Shown: positions 1 to 9,854, numbered from the stretch's first letter. The stretch: 64,000 bases of DNA from Microbacterium terricola (GCF_027943945.1 NZ_AP027141.1:186001-250000); one strand, 5' to 3'. The notes: a model not told the origin generated them from the letters alone. Numbers and translations: made by a program.

Positions 1-218
1 CGCGCGGTGTCGCGTCGACCCATGCGCGCGGGGGCGGGACGCTCGGGCGCTCCCTGATGCTGCTGCCGACCGACTTCGGGGTGCTGTGCCTGGCGTTCCT
101 GCTGTGGGGCGCGTCACCCCTCTTCCTCGTCGTCTACTCGGTCCTGTTCGCCGCAAACGCTCTCTTCCTGTGCGCGGCGTCGGTCAAGTGGTTCCGAGAG
201 ATGCGTCGTGTCGGCTGA
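1..218 (+). CDS. C-terminal fragment of an integral membrane protein
   Basis: The frame is open from the window edge to a TGA at 216-218, giving about 71 C-terminal residues. They include two hydrophobic stretches (around PTDFGVLCLAFLLWG and the following LFLVVYSVLFAANALFL) and end in a short basic tail, KWFREMRRVG. This is the end of a multi-pass membrane protein. The next gene, a glycosyltransferase, starts inside this one (GTG at 208, 11-nt overlap), so the two are probably translated together. By context it may belong to surface-polysaccharide or phospholipid-linked sugar metabolism; a CDP-alcohol phosphatidyltransferase is one possibility I cannot confirm because the catalytic part lies outside the window. 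Confidence 0.6.
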   Translation, partial: RGVASTHARGGGTLGRSLMLLPTDFGVLCLAFLLWGASPLFLVVYSVLFAANALFLCAASVKWFREMRRVG

Positions 219-1170
219 CGCCGGCCGCGAGAGGGGCCCCTGGGCGGTCGTCGTCGTCAACTACGGCTCCAGCGCGCTGCTCGCCGTGAACCTCACCGGA
301 ACCGCAGCCGACGCCGGACCCGACATCGTCGTGGTCGTCGACAACCCCACCACGGAGGCCGAACGCGACAGTGTGCGTGCCCTGGCCGGTCGCGAGCACT
401 GGACGGTCGTCGAGCCCGACACCAATACCGGATTCGGCGGCGGGGTCAACCGCGGGGTCGAGGCCGCGCTCGCGCAGGGCGCCACCGCGTGCCTGGTGCT
501 CAACCCCGACGCCCGCATCGGCGCGGATGCGGTGCGCAGGCTCCGCGCGGCAGCCGACGCCGACCCGCTGGCGCTGTGCGCTCCGCGCATCCGGACGCCG
601 TCAGGGCAGATCTGGTTCGCCGGCTCCGACCTCTACCTCGAGGACGGCCGCACGCGCGGATGGGGCAAACGGCCGCAGCATCCGGGCGAAGCCGCGTGGG
701 AGTGGCTGACCGGCGCCTGCCTGTGGATCACCGCCGAGCTGTGGCGGGCCACCGGGGGCTTCGACGAGGAGTACTTCCTGTACTGGGAGGACGTCGACTT
801 CTCGCGACGCGTCGTCCACGCCGGCGGCCGGCTCGTGATGGTGGACGAGGCCCTCGCCGTGCACGACGAGGGCGCCACGCACCGCACCCGCGGGCAGAGC
901 GGCCGCAGCAAGTCGGAGACCTATTACTACTTCAACATCCGGAATCGGATGCTGTTCGCCACCCGCCACCTCGATGCCGACGGCGTCCGCCGCTGGCGCG
1001 CGGGCGTGACAGCATCCGCTCGCGAGATCATCCTGCGCGGAGGCCGTGCCCAGCTGCTCACCTCGCTGGCGCCGTGGCGGGCGTTCGTCCGGGGAACCCG
1101 CGATGCGCGCCGCATCGCGGACGGAAGCGGATCGACGAAGGACGGGGTCGATGCGGCGGTGAGCCGTTAG
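208..1170 (+). CDS. GT2-family glycosyltransferase (rhamnosyltransferase-like)
   Basis: This 320-aa protein has the GT-A layout of family 2 transferases. It begins with a Rossmann-like strand (VVVVNYGS, near residue 15), followed by NTGFGGGVNRG (73-83), LVLNPDA around residue 100 in place of the metal-binding DXD, and GGFDEEYF and WEDVDF (183-198), the acceptor and catalytic-base region typical of rhamnosyltransferase-like enzymes. No membrane segment is seen, so it should act at the cytoplasmic face on a lipid-linked acceptor. The GTG start overlaps the upstream membrane-protein gene. The stop TAG is part of TAGGAT, the likely -10 box of the next gene. Donor and acceptor sugars cannot be read from sequence. 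Confidence 0.88.
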   Translation: MSADAGRERGPWAVVVVNYGSSALLAVNLTGTAADAGPDIVVVVDNPTTEAERDSVRALAGREHWTVVEPDTNTGFGGGVNRGVEAALAQGATACLVLNPDARIGADAVRRLRAAADADPLALCAPRIRTPSGQIWFAGSDLYLEDGRTRGWGKRPQHPGEAAWEWLTGACLWITAELWRATGGFDEEYFLYWEDVDFSRRVVHAGGRLVMVDEALAVHDEGATHRTRGQSGRSKSETYYYFNIRNRMLFATRHLDADGVRRWRAGVTASAREIILRGGRAQLLTSLAPWRAFVRGTRDARRIADGSGSTKDGVDAAVSR

Positions 1171-1173
1171 GAT
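1168..1173 (+). promoter_or_regulatory. candidate -10 box (TAGGAT) for the 1213 gene
   Basis: TAGGAT fits the actinobacterial TANNNT -10 pattern. It would place the transcript start near 1180 and leave a leader of about 33 nt before the ATG at 1213. The box overlaps the stop codon of the preceding glycosyltransferase gene. No convincing -35 is visible. Confidence 0.35.
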
Positions 1174-1212
1174 CTGTCCCACATCGCAGGGGCGTTCTTG
1201 GGGGACGAGCAC

Positions 1213-1938
1213 ATGACGAAGGACGACGAGGCTTTCGGCCGCGACAGGGACGACCTGGAGAAGGTGCTCAACGAGAATCCTCGACGCGTGCCGCGCTGGG
1301 CGATCATCGCCGGCGCGGCGGCGGTGGCCCTCGTCATCGGTGTCGGCATCGCGATCGGATTCGGTCGCGGCGAGGTGTCGGCCGCACCCACGGACAGCCC
1401 CAGCGGCAGCGCGTCGCCCTCCGCCGGAGACGCGGAGCCGAGCGCCTCGCCGACCGGGGCGAGCTCACCGAGCCCGTCGACCGGCACCGCGGAGCCCGAG
1501 CCGTCCGAGACTGCCGAGCCCGGTTCGCCCGATGCGCGGGAGACGCTGCCGCCGGCGGACCTGGACTCGCCGGTCCGCGTGGACGAGGGGCCGACGGTCG
1601 CCGTGAGCTCGATCGAGAGCGTCATGGGCGAGGCCGTGCTGCCCGGCGAGGTGAGCGGGCCGGCCGTCCGCGTCACCGTCGTCGTGCGCAACAGGACGGA
1701 CGAGCCCATCGATCTCACCACCGCGGTGGTGACCCTGTACCAGGGGGAGTCGGGGCTGCAGGCGAGCCCCGTCTCGAAGCCGGCGGGCCAGGCGTTCCCG
1801 TCCGAGGTGGCGCCGGGCAAGAGGGCGAAGGGCGTCTTCGTCTTCGAGCTGCCGGAGGACCAGCGCACCGATGTCCGGATCGAGGTCGACCTGTCCGTCT
1901 CCGATCCGCTGATCGCCTTCGAGGGCGACATCGAGTGA
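1213..1938 (+). CDS. single-pass membrane protein with an extracellular Ig-like domain (DUF4352-like)
   Basis: The protein has 241 aa from ATG 1213; a TTG at 1198 in the same frame is an alternative. A basic cytoplasmic N-terminus (about 25 residues) is followed by one hydrophobic helix (AIIAGAAAVALVIGVGIAIG), a long Ser/Pro/Glu-rich linker of about 80 residues, and a C-terminal beta-rich domain of about 120 residues. That domain resembles the DUF4352 immunoglobulin-like fold (alternating VRVTVVVRNRTDEP and late FVFELPED strands). The exported domain faces the wall. I chose ATG 1213 because it has the box TTGGGGGAC six bases upstream, as other genes of this locus do. Function unknown; probably wall-associated sensing or binding. 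Confidence 0.75.
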   Translation: MTKDDEAFGRDRDDLEKVLNENPRRVPRWAIIAGAAAVALVIGVGIAIGFGRGEVSAAPTDSPSGSASPSAGDAEPSASPTGASSPSPSTGTAEPEPSETAEPGSPDARETLPPADLDSPVRVDEGPTVAVSSIESVMGEAVLPGEVSGPAVRVTVVVRNRTDEPIDLTTAVVTLYQGESGLQASPVSKPAGQAFPSEVAPGKRAKGVFVFELPEDQRTDVRIEVDLSVSDPLIAFEGDIE

Positions 1939-1991
1939 GCGCCGCGGCGCCCATTTCCGAAAAGTAGTCGCGCGCGTCGTCCGTCATGCCG

Positions 1992-1997
1992 TAGCAT
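1992..1997 (+). promoter_or_regulatory. candidate -10 box (TAGCAT) and leader of the giant exoprotein gene
   Basis: TAGCAT fits TANNNT. A transcript from about 2004 would carry a leader of about 80 nt. At its very 5' end lies a 6-bp stem with a TCCC loop (CCCCAA/TTGGGG, 2001-2016), followed by two G-runs and the start box TTGGGGGAT at 2071-2079. Confidence 0.35.
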
Positions 1998-2085
1998 GTG
2001 CCCCAATCCCTTGGGGGGGATTACTGGGGACGTCTGCACAACGCGATCGGTCGCGGAATGCGGACGCATATTGGGGGATGCAGTC

Positions 2086-5000
2086 GTGGGGACGATTTCT
2101 GCGAGCCGCAAGGCTCTTTCCATGTTGGTTGCGGGCGCCGTAGCGGCCGGACTGTGGCTCGTTGTGCCGCCTACTGCGGCCGTCGCGGCGGAGGATCCGC
2201 CGGTGGCGGCTGCCGCGGCACCGCTGCCTGAGACGGTGTCGGCTGACTCGCTGCCGACCGTCCAGATCGACAGCGGTGTCGTCTGGTCGCAGGTGATCGT
2301 CGGCAACACGGTCTACGTGGCCGGCCAGTTCTCGAATGCGAGGCCGGCAGGCGCCGCGCCGGGCACCAGCCTGAGCGCGCGAGGCAACATCCTCGCGTAC
2401 AACCTGACGACCGGCGCGCTCATCGCGTCGTTCGCGCCGAGCTTCAACAACCGGATCAACGAGCTTGCTGCCTCACCCGACGGCACCAAGCTCTACGTCA
2501 CCGGATCCTTCACGCAGGTGAACGGCCAGAGCCGCCTTCGCTTCGCCGTGCTCGACATTCCCAGCGGCAACCTCGTCGCGGGCACCGCCGCCCTCAACAA
2601 CATCGGCAAGGCCGTCTATGCGACCTCCAGCGGTGTGTTCGTCGGCGGGTACTTCACCTCCGTGTCGAGCAACCCGCGGCAGCGCGTCGTCAAGCTGAAC
2701 CTCGCCGGCACCGCCCTGCTCCCGTTCGCGGTGCCGGTCGACAACGGCCAGGTGCAGAGCATCGTCGCCAACGGGCCAGGTGACAGGGTGGCCCTGTCCG
2801 GCAACTTCACGTCCGTCGGCGGCGCCGATACGCCCGGCTTCGGGCTGTACCTCGCCGATGCCACGTCGGGCAGCGGGCTGCCTCTGCCCGCCAACACCCA
2901 GGTGCGCAACGGCGGCGACGCCGCGGGCTTCATGAGCCTCGCCACCGACGGCACCAACTTCTACGGCTCCGGGTGGCACTACGGCGGCACCGGAAACGTC
3001 GAGGGATCGTTCGCCGTGAGCTGGACGAGCGGTTCGATCGTCTGGATCGAGGACTGCCACGGCGACACGTACGACATCGCGGTCGTCAACGGCATCGCCT
3101 ATTCGGCGAGCCACAAGCACTACTGCGGCAACAGCGGCGGATTCCCGCAGACCGACCCCTGGAGCTTCTACCACTCGACCGCATGGACGGCGGATGTTCG
3201 CGGAACGAACACCGGCGACATCTACGGCTACCCGGACCACCCCGGTACGCCGCGGCCCGAACTGCTGAACTGGTTCCCGCAGACGACCCCCGGTACCTTC
3301 ACCGGCACCAGCCAGGCCGTGTGGACCGTCACCGGAAACTCACAGTACGTCATCTACGGCGGTGAGTTCCCGAGCGTGAACGGCACCCGCCAGCAGGGCC
3401 TGGTCCGCTACGCGGTGCGCTCGATCGCCCCGAACCTGCAGGGCCCGCGCGACTCGGGCGACGCGTGGAACTTCTCCGCGAAGTCCTTCGCCGCCGGCCA
3501 GGTGCGGGTGCGCTACCAGACCAACTGGGACCGCGACGACACGACGCTGACATACCGCGTCTACCGCGACTCCGAGGCGTCCGCGCCGATCTCGCAGAAG
3601 ACCATCTCGACGGTGTTCTGGAAGCCGCTGACCGAGACCGTCACCGACACCGGGCTCGCGCCAGGCAGCTCGCACCGGTACCGCGTCGTGGCCTCCGACC
3701 CGTACGGCAACGTCGCGAAGTCGAGCTGGGTGACGCTGACGGTGTCCAACGCCGTCCTCAGCGACTACGCCTCGGACGTCCTCAACGACGACGCCGAGCA
3801 CTTCTGGCGCCTCTCCGACAGCGACCTCGCCACGGCGGGCGACTGGGCCGGCATCTCCGACCTCACCATCAACGGCACCGTCGCCTCCACGGCGGGTGCG
3901 ATCCTGCCGGACGCCGACACCGCGAAGTCGTTCTCGGGCGGAGCATTCGGCTCGATGACGGATGCCATCGCCGGGCCGAACACGTTCACCGTCGAAGCCT
4001 GGGTCAAGACGAACACGACATCGGGCGGCAAGATCGTCGGATTCGGCGGCTCGTCCACCGGCAACTCCGGCAGTTACGACCGTCACGTCTACATGGACAA
4101 CGCCGGCCGGATCTGGTTCGGGGTCTACCCGGGCGACGTGCGCACGGTCAACTCCAGCGCCGGCTACAACGACAACCAGTGGCACCACATCGTCGCGAGC
4201 CTGAGCTCCGGCGGCATGAAGCTGTACCTCGACGGCAAGCGCGTCGCACAGCGCACCGATGTCACATCGGCGCAGGGTTACAGCGGCTACTGGCGTGTGG
4301 GTGGCGACAACCTCGGCGGATGGCCGAACCAGCCGTCGACGAACTACCTGAACGGCGCGATCGACGACGTCGCGGTCTACGGGGACGTCCTCACGGTCGC
4401 CGAAGTGCAGAAGCACTTCCGCGACTCGGGCCGCACGCTCGACGTGCCGGTCGCTCCCGCCGACGCCTACGGCGCCCTGGTCTACAACGCCCAGCCCGAC
4501 CTCTACTGGCGGTACGGCGAGACCTCGGGGTCGGCCGTGGCCGACAGCAGCATCTCGGGCAACGCCGGCGCGATCGCGGGCAGCTTCACCCGCAACGTGA
4601 CCGGTGCGATCGCGGGCACCACCAACCGCGCCATCGCGCTGAGCGGCTCGTCGAACGTGTACTCGACGGCGCAGTTCGGCACGCCGGGCACGTTCACCCT
4701 CGAGACGTGGTTCCAGACGACCTCCACGCAGGGCGGCAAGGTCATCGGGTTCGGCGACGCCCAGTCCGGCACGTCGTCGAACTACGACCGGCATGTGTAC
4801 ATGCAGGACAACGGCCAGCTCGTGTTCGGAACCTGGACGGGCCAGACCAACACCATCACCTCGCCGAACGCCTACAACAACGGGCAGTGGCACTACCTCG
4901 TGGCCTCCCAGGGGCCTGACGGCATGTCGATGTACGTCGACGGCGTGCTGGTCGGCACCCATCCGCAGACTGCCGCCCAGCCCTACAGCGGCTACTGGCG

Positions 5001-7695
5001 GGTCGGCGGCGACACGACATGGGGCTCATCGTCGCCGTTCCTCACCGGGCGCTACGACGAGACCGCGGTCTACAGTCGCGTGCTCACCTCGACCGAGGTG
5101 ACTCAGCACTACGGGGCTGGGACGACGGGCTCAACGCCCAACATCCCGCCCACCGCGCAGTTCACCTACTCGCTCGATCACCTCGACGCCTCGTTCCAGA
5201 GTGCGGGATCCTCGGATCCGGACGGCACGATCGCGTCGTACTCGTGGCAGTTCGGTGACGGCGGCACCTCGACCGCGCCCAACCCGACGCACCACTACAC
5301 CGCGGGCGGCGACTACACCGTCTCGCTGACGGTGACCGACGACGACGGTGCGACGAACACCTCGCAGGTGCCGATCACCGTCGTGGCGAACGCGGCGCCG
5401 GTGGCGCAGGCGAACTGGAGCGCGGTGAACCTGGCAGCGACGTTCTCCGCATCCGGCTCGACGGACTCGGACGGCTCCATCACCTCGTTCGCGTGGGACT
5501 TCGGCGACGGCGACACGGGTTCCGGGCAGCTGGCCAGCCACACCTACGATGCGGCCGGTCCCTACTCGGTGATCCTGACCGTGACGGATGATGACGGCGC
5601 GACCGCGTCGACGACGCTCGATGTCGTCGTCAGCGAGCCCGCGAACTCTCCGCCGGTCGCCGCGTTCACTCCGACGGTGACCGGCATGTCGGTGGCGGTC
5701 GACGCATCGGCCTCCACAGACTCCGACGGCACGATCGCCTCGTACGCGTGGGCGTTCGGCGACGGCGGGACGGCCACAGGGAAGACCGCGACGCATCTGT
5801 ACACGGAGCCGGGTGCGCACACGATCACCCTGACCGTGACCGACGATGACGGTTCGACCGACACCGAGACGGCGAGTGTCACCGTCGAGGAGCCCTCGAC
5901 CTCGACGCCGCTGTTCCGCGACGAGTTCTCGCGCACGGCTGCGTCCGGCTGGGGCACTGCCGACATCGGCGGGGCGTGGGGGCTGCGGACGACCGCGACG
6001 CGGTACAGCGTCAGCAACGGCAGCGGCAACCTGATCATCCCGAAGGCTGCGACGATCTACGCCGACGCGACTTCGGTCAGCACCGATCGGGTGCGCGTGG
6101 ACGCGACGTTCTCCGTGGACAAGCTCGCCGAGGGGACATATGTCGCCGTCATCGGGCGTCAGGTCGGCGCGGACTACTACGTCCTCCGTATCCGCATCGG
6201 CGCCGACGGCAGCGCGCGCATGTACGTGCTGCGCAACAACTCCGTCGCCATCGGATCGTCTCTGCTGCTGCCGTTCACCGTGCAGACCGGTCAGAAGTAC
6301 AACGTCGCGTTCGAAGTGGCGGGCACGTCGCCCACCGCTCTCAAGGCGAAGGTGTGGGCAGCCAGCGCGACCGAGCCGACGACCTGGCAGCGCGAGGCGA
6401 CGGATGCCACCGCGGTCCTTCAGGCGGCTGGTCGCATCGGCGTCTTCGGCTTCCTTCCGGCGGCGGCGACGAACGACCCGGTGACGGTCTCGTTCGATCG
6501 CATCGTCGCGATGGATCCGGATGGCGTCGCCCCTCCGGCCGGCAACGAGGACCCGACTGCGGCGTTCACGCCGACGGTCACAGGTCTGAAGGTCGACGTG
6601 AACGGGTCGGCCTCGACCGACTCGGATGGAAGCATCGCGTCCTACGCGTGGCAGTTCGGAGATCCTGCCGGCAGCACCGCCACCGGCGCGACCGCCTCGC
6701 ACACGTACACGGCGGCGGGGACGTACACCGTGCGCCTCACCGTCACGGATGACGACGGAGCGACCGACACCATCACGCACGACGTGACGGTCGCGGCGAC
6801 TCCCACCAACGCGTCGCCGACGGCGGCGTTCACGGCAACCCCGACGGGGCTGACCGTGGCCGTCGACGCAGCCGATTCCGATGACTCGGACGGCACGATC
6901 GCCTCGTATGCCTGGCAGTTCGGCGATCCGGCCGCCGGCACGGCCACCGGTGAGACGGCGTCCTACTCGTACGCGGCGGGTGGCACGTACACGATCACCC
7001 TCACCGTCACGGATGATGACGGGGCGACCGCGACCGCGACGCACTCCGTGACGGTCGCTCCGCCTGCGACGGGTGCTCTCTTCGCCGACACCTTCGCACG
7101 CACCGCGAGCGGTGCCTGGGGGACGTCGGACAGCGGCGGGGCCTGGACGGTGCGCGGAGCGGCGAGCAGGTTCGCCGTCGCCGGTGGCGTCGGGACGCTC
7201 TCCGTGGGCGCGGGAACCTCGCTGTTCGCGGACACCCCCGTCATCGACAGCACGTCGACGACCCTGCGGGGCACCTTCACGGTCGACAAGGTGAACGAGG
7301 GCATGTACATCGGCCTCATCGCCCGGCGGGTCGGGACGACGCAGTACCTCGTGCGGGTCCGCGTCGCGGCCGACGGGACGGTCAAGCTGAACCTCATCCG
7401 CGGGGACAGCACGTCAGTGGGCGCGGCGGTGAGCAACCCCGGATTCACGGTGGTGGCCGGCCAGACCTACCGGTTCCGGATCGACACCAAGACGACGACG
7501 ACGACCACGATCTCCGCGAGGTTCTGGAACACGTCCGACACGGAGCCGACCGGGTGGCAGCTCGAGCGCTCCGACGCGACCGCCGGTCTGCAGGTCGCGG
7601 GTTCGGCAGGTGTGTACGGCTACCTTCCGAGCGCCACGGCCAACGTCCCGGCGGCCCTGTCGTTCGACAACCTGGAGATCGTGACCGCACCGTGA
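2086..7695 (+). CDS. giant secreted protein: propeller-like N-terminus, Fn3, 2x LamG, 5x PKD, 2x beta-sandwich modules
   Basis: The protein has 1869 aa from GTG 2086. This start has the box TTGGGGGAT six bases upstream; TTG 2071 and ATG 2122 are alternatives. A signal peptide ends near PPTAAVAA. The order after it is: a beta-propeller-like region (about 45-440) with repeated GGxFTSV-type motifs; an Fn3-like domain (about 448-555); two LamG/concanavalin-like domains (about 563-781 and 793-1013), each with YSGYWRVGGD; PKD repeats at about 1018-1266 (three) and 1486-1660 (two); and two copies of a ~200-aa module starting FxRT...WGT (about 1275-1485 and 1663-1869). No LPXTG signal or C-terminal membrane helix is seen, so it is probably released or held by its binding domains. 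PKD and LamG domains usually bind polysaccharide or protein. By position it is probably a glycan-binding matrix protein or adhesin. Confidence 0.85.
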   Translation: MGTISASRKALSMLVAGAVAAGLWLVVPPTAAVAAEDPPVAAAAAPLPETVSADSLPTVQIDSGVVWSQVIVGNTVYVAGQFSNARPAGAAPGTSLSARGNILAYNLTTGALIASFAPSFNNRINELAASPDGTKLYVTGSFTQVNGQSRLRFAVLDIPSGNLVAGTAALNNIGKAVYATSSGVFVGGYFTSVSSNPRQRVVKLNLAGTALLPFAVPVDNGQVQSIVANGPGDRVALSGNFTSVGGADTPGFGLYLADATSGSGLPLPANTQVRNGGDAAGFMSLATDGTNFYGSGWHYGGTGNVEGSFAVSWTSGSIVWIEDCHGDTYDIAVVNGIAYSASHKHYCGNSGGFPQTDPWSFYHSTAWTADVRGTNTGDIYGYPDHPGTPRPELLNWFPQTTPGTFTGTSQAVWTVTGNSQYVIYGGEFPSVNGTRQQGLVRYAVRSIAPNLQGPRDSGDAWNFSAKSFAAGQVRVRYQTNWDRDDTTLTYRVYRDSEASAPISQKTISTVFWKPLTETVTDTGLAPGSSHRYRVVASDPYGNVAKSSWVTLTVSNAVLSDYASDVLNDDAEHFWRLSDSDLATAGDWAGISDLTINGTVASTAGAILPDADTAKSFSGGAFGSMTDAIAGPNTFTVEAWVKTNTTSGGKIVGFGGSSTGNSGSYDRHVYMDNAGRIWFGVYPGDVRTVNSSAGYNDNQWHHIVASLSSGGMKLYLDGKRVAQRTDVTSAQGYSGYWRVGGDNLGGWPNQPSTNYLNGAIDDVAVYGDVLTVAEVQKHFRDSGRTLDVPVAPADAYGALVYNAQPDLYWRYGETSGSAVADSSISGNAGAIAGSFTRNVTGAIAGTTNRAIALSGSSNVYSTAQFGTPGTFTLETWFQTTSTQGGKVIGFGDAQSGTSSNYDRHVYMQDNGQLVFGTWTGQTNTITSPNAYNNGQWHYLVASQGPDGMSMYVDGVLVGTHPQTAAQPYSGYWRVGGDTTWGSSSPFLTGRYDETAVYSRVLTSTEVTQHYGAGTTGSTPNIPPTAQFTYSLDHLDASFQSAGSSDPDGTIASYSWQFGDGGTSTAPNPTHHYTAGGDYTVSLTVTDDDGATNTSQVPITVVANAAPVAQANWSAVNLAATFSASGSTDSDGSITSFAWDFGDGDTGSGQLASHTYDAAGPYSVILTVTDDDGATASTTLDVVVSEPANSPPVAAFTPTVTGMSVAVDASASTDSDGTIASYAWAFGDGGTATGKTATHLYTEPGAHTITLTVTDDDGSTDTETASVTVEEPSTSTPLFRDEFSRTAASGWGTADIGGAWGLRTTATRYSVSNGSGNLIIPKAATIYADATSVSTDRVRVDATFSVDKLAEGTYVAVIGRQVGADYYVLRIRIGADGSARMYVLRNNSVAIGSSLLLPFTVQTGQKYNVAFEVAGTSPTALKAKVWAASATEPTTWQREATDATAVLQAAGRIGVFGFLPAAATNDPVTVSFDRIVAMDPDGVAPPAGNEDPTAAFTPTVTGLKVDVNGSASTDSDGSIASYAWQFGDPAGSTATGATASHTYTAAGTYTVRLTVTDDDGATDTITHDVTVAATPTNASPTAAFTATPTGLTVAVDAADSDDSDGTIASYAWQFGDPAAGTATGETASYSYAAGGTYTITLTVTDDDGATATATHSVTVAPPATGALFADTFARTASGAWGTSDSGGAWTVRGAASRFAVAGGVGTLSVGAGTSLFADTPVIDSTSTTLRGTFTVDKVNEGMYIGLIARRVGTTQYLVRVRVAADGTVKLNLIRGDSTSVGAAVSNPGFTVVAGQTYRFRIDTKTTTTTTISARFWNTSDTEPTGWQLERSDATAGLQVAGSAGVYGYLPSATANVPAALSFDNLEIVTAP

Positions 7696-7723
7696 ACACC
7701 ATCACAAGGCCCGCGCGCGGAGG

Positions 7724-8836
7724 ATGAGTCCGATCGCAGCGGAGATGCAGGTCGTTCAGCTCTACGAAGTAGTCCGGACGGCGCATCTCGAGCGGGCCGC
7801 GGCAACGGTGCCGCGGCCCGTCATCCTCTATCGCCGCGCCCGCTACGACTTCGACGAGGCGGTGGCGCGCACGGTCGATCTCCGGCGCCGCAGCCTGCTC
7901 GCGTCCATCGCGTTCGCGCTCGGGCGGGACATCGATGTGATCGAGGTGAACGAGCCGCTCTCGGGGGACTCCTCTCTGCCTGCAGTGGCGTTCGCGGGAG
8001 CGGCGCGCCTGCGGGCGCTGGTCCGGCGGCGGCCGAGGCCCCTCGTGGTGACCTACGCCATCGAGAACCTCGAGCCGGAGACCCTGCTGCGCAACCTGCC
8101 GCTCAAGGCGCGATGGCGTCACCGACTGCGACACCTCACCACGCCGCTGCTGTGGCGGTCGCTCGACCGGATCGCGTATGGAACATCGGACGCGCAGCGC
8201 GTTTACGCACGGGCTTTCGCCCGGTCGCGGGGTCGACCCGCGAGCGCGCTGATCGAGGCGCTCCCGTCGCCGGCCGCAGACGCGGACGGATCCCGCGAGC
8301 AGATCATCCTCTTCCTCGGTGACCTGTCGGAGCGGAAGGGCTTCCCCGACGTCGTGTCGGCGTGGCCGCACGTGCGCGACCGCCTGCCCGACGCGCGACT
8401 GCTGGTGCTCGGGCGCGGCGCCGGCTCAGCGACCGCCTCGTCGCTCGCGCAGGGCGAGCCGCGCGTCCGGACGGTGATCGAGCCGTCCCGCGCAGCGATC
8501 CTGGGACACCTGCGGTCCGCGAAGGTGCTGGTGCTGCCGTCGCGACGACGCCCGCTGTGGCGCGAGCAGGTGGGTCTGCCCATCGTCGAGGGTCTGGCGA
8601 ACGGATGTCTGGTCGTGACGAGCTCCGAGACGGGGATCGCCGACTGGCTCTCCGCCCACGGGCACTGGGTGCTGCCGGAAGAGGACCTTCCGGCAGGCCT
8701 CGGGGATGCCCTCCTGGCGGCGTTGACCAGCTCGCGGACACCGGGCGACGTGCAGGCCGATCTGCCCGCCGCAGACGGCCGGCTGCGGGCTCAGGAGTGG
8801 ATGTACGGCGGCGGCGAGGTCATCCTGCCGCGATGA
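7724..8836 (+). CDS. GT4-family glycosyltransferase
   Basis: A 370-aa soluble protein with a GT-B layout. The N-terminal half is divergent. The C-terminal half has the nucleotide-sugar-binding strand IILFLGDLSERKGFPD (about 190-205) and WREQVGLPIVEG (about 279-290), which corresponds to the E-x7-E region of GT4 enzymes. GGAGG touches the ATG at 7724, too close for an ideal Shine-Dalgarno; ATG 7745 is an alternative. It starts 28 bp after the giant exoprotein gene, and its 3' end overlaps the convergent gene at 8820 by 17 bp. It probably adds one sugar of the exopolysaccharide repeat unit. Confidence 0.8.
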   Translation: MSPIAAEMQVVQLYEVVRTAHLERAAATVPRPVILYRRARYDFDEAVARTVDLRRRSLLASIAFALGRDIDVIEVNEPLSGDSSLPAVAFAGAARLRALVRRRPRPLVVTYAIENLEPETLLRNLPLKARWRHRLRHLTTPLLWRSLDRIAYGTSDAQRVYARAFARSRGRPASALIEALPSPAADADGSREQIILFLGDLSERKGFPDVVSAWPHVRDRLPDARLLVLGRGAGSATASSLAQGEPRVRTVIEPSRAAILGHLRSAKVLVLPSRRRPLWREQVGLPIVEGLANGCLVVTSSETGIADWLSAHGHWVLPEEDLPAGLGDALLAALTSSRTPGDVQADLPAADGRLRAQEWMYGGGEVILPR

Positions 8837-9854
8837 CGTCGGCGATCCGCCTGGCGAGGTGCTCGGTCGTGAAACCCGCTTCGACGTGCTCGCGGGCGGC
8901 CCGACCGGACGCTGCGGCGGATTCCGGATCCGCCAGCAGAGCGAGAGTCTCCCCTGCGAGAGCGGTCGCGTCGCCGACCTCGACGAGACGGGCAGCACGT
9001 GTGCCGCCGAAGTAGTCGTCCATCCCCGGGGTGCGGGTGATCACGAGTGGTCGTCCCGTCGCCATCACCTCGAGGCCGACGGTCATTCCCGACACGTGCA
9101 GGTTGGGTCGGGTGGCGATTACCGCCACCGATGCCCGCGCGTAGAGATCCCGCAGTTCCGCATGCGTGAGATACGGGACGACGGTGATCCCGGGCGGCGG
9201 CGTCGCTCCGCTCTTGCTCTGGACGACGATCTCGACATCCGGGCGCGCGTCGCGCACGATCGCCAGCGCCTCCAGCAGTGTCTGCGGGTCGCGGTCCCGA
9301 TCGCCGCCGACGCTGACCACGAGCGGGCGGTCGGGATAGGACTGGTGCGCGAAGAAGTCCGGGTCGACGCCGAACCGCACGTAGTGGACCGGAGGTGCGC
9401 CGGGGCCGAGGAAGCGGGACAGCGGCTCGACCTGGGCGGTGGACAGCACCCACACTGCATCCATGCGCCGCAGGGCGCGGCGCATGGCTCGGAAGGGGCG
9501 TTCGCCGGCTCGAGCGACACTGTCGGTGAGCCACACGACGCCGGAGAAGCGTGCACGCAGGCCCGGGGTGATCGCGAGCAGGGCGCCGGCGTTCTCGTCC
9601 CAGGTGATCCCGATAGGGCCGGACGGGCGACGCGTCGGCGAGATCGCGGTGATCAGGCGGCGCGAGGCGAGCCCGACCGATGAGTCCGGCGAGAAGTTCG
9701 TCGCCGTGAGCCCGGGGAAGTGCGTGCCGAGCCGATCCAGACCGTACGGCCAGCGGTCGGGGGCTGCTCCGCGTGCGTGCCGGTCACCCCACGCGACGAG
9801 GTCGCGCTCGGCCGGATAGAACACCACCGCCGCTGCATCGCCCCCCGAAGCCAC
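8820..9854 (-). CDS. GT4-family glycosyltransferase
   Basis: A 344-aa GT-B protein. The N-terminal acceptor half contains a FYPAERDLVAWGD segment. The C-terminal half has the donor-binding strand LVVSVGGDRDRDPQTLLEAL, then a TPGMDD stretch after the GLEVMATGRPLV region, which sits where GT4 enzymes carry their E-x7-E motif. There is no signal peptide or membrane helix. It ends tail to tail with the previous glycosyltransferase (17-bp overlap) and lies 3' of the beta-helix gene, from which it is separated by about 49 bp at its 5' side. Role: sugar addition in exopolysaccharide assembly, specificity unknown. Confidence 0.8.
   Translation of the reverse strand: MASGGDAAAVVFYPAERDLVAWGDRHARGAAPDRWPYGLDRLGTHFPGLTATNFSPDSSVGLASRRLITAISPTRRPSGPIGITWDENAGALLAITPGLRARFSGVVWLTDSVARAGERPFRAMRRALRRMDAVWVLSTAQVEPLSRFLGPGAPPVHYVRFGVDPDFFAHQSYPDRPLVVSVGGDRDRDPQTLLEALAIVRDARPDVEIVVQSKSGATPPPGITVVPYLTHAELRDLYARASVAVIATRPNLHVSGMTVGLEVMATGRPLVITRTPGMDDYFGGTRAARLVEVGDATALAGETLALLADPESAAASGRAAREHVEAGFTTEHLARRIADVIAAG

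Noticed and set aside
5131..7044. A 637-codon antisense frame opposite the PKD repeats
   Set aside because: Arg/Gly-rich repetitive shadow of the repeats on the other strand.
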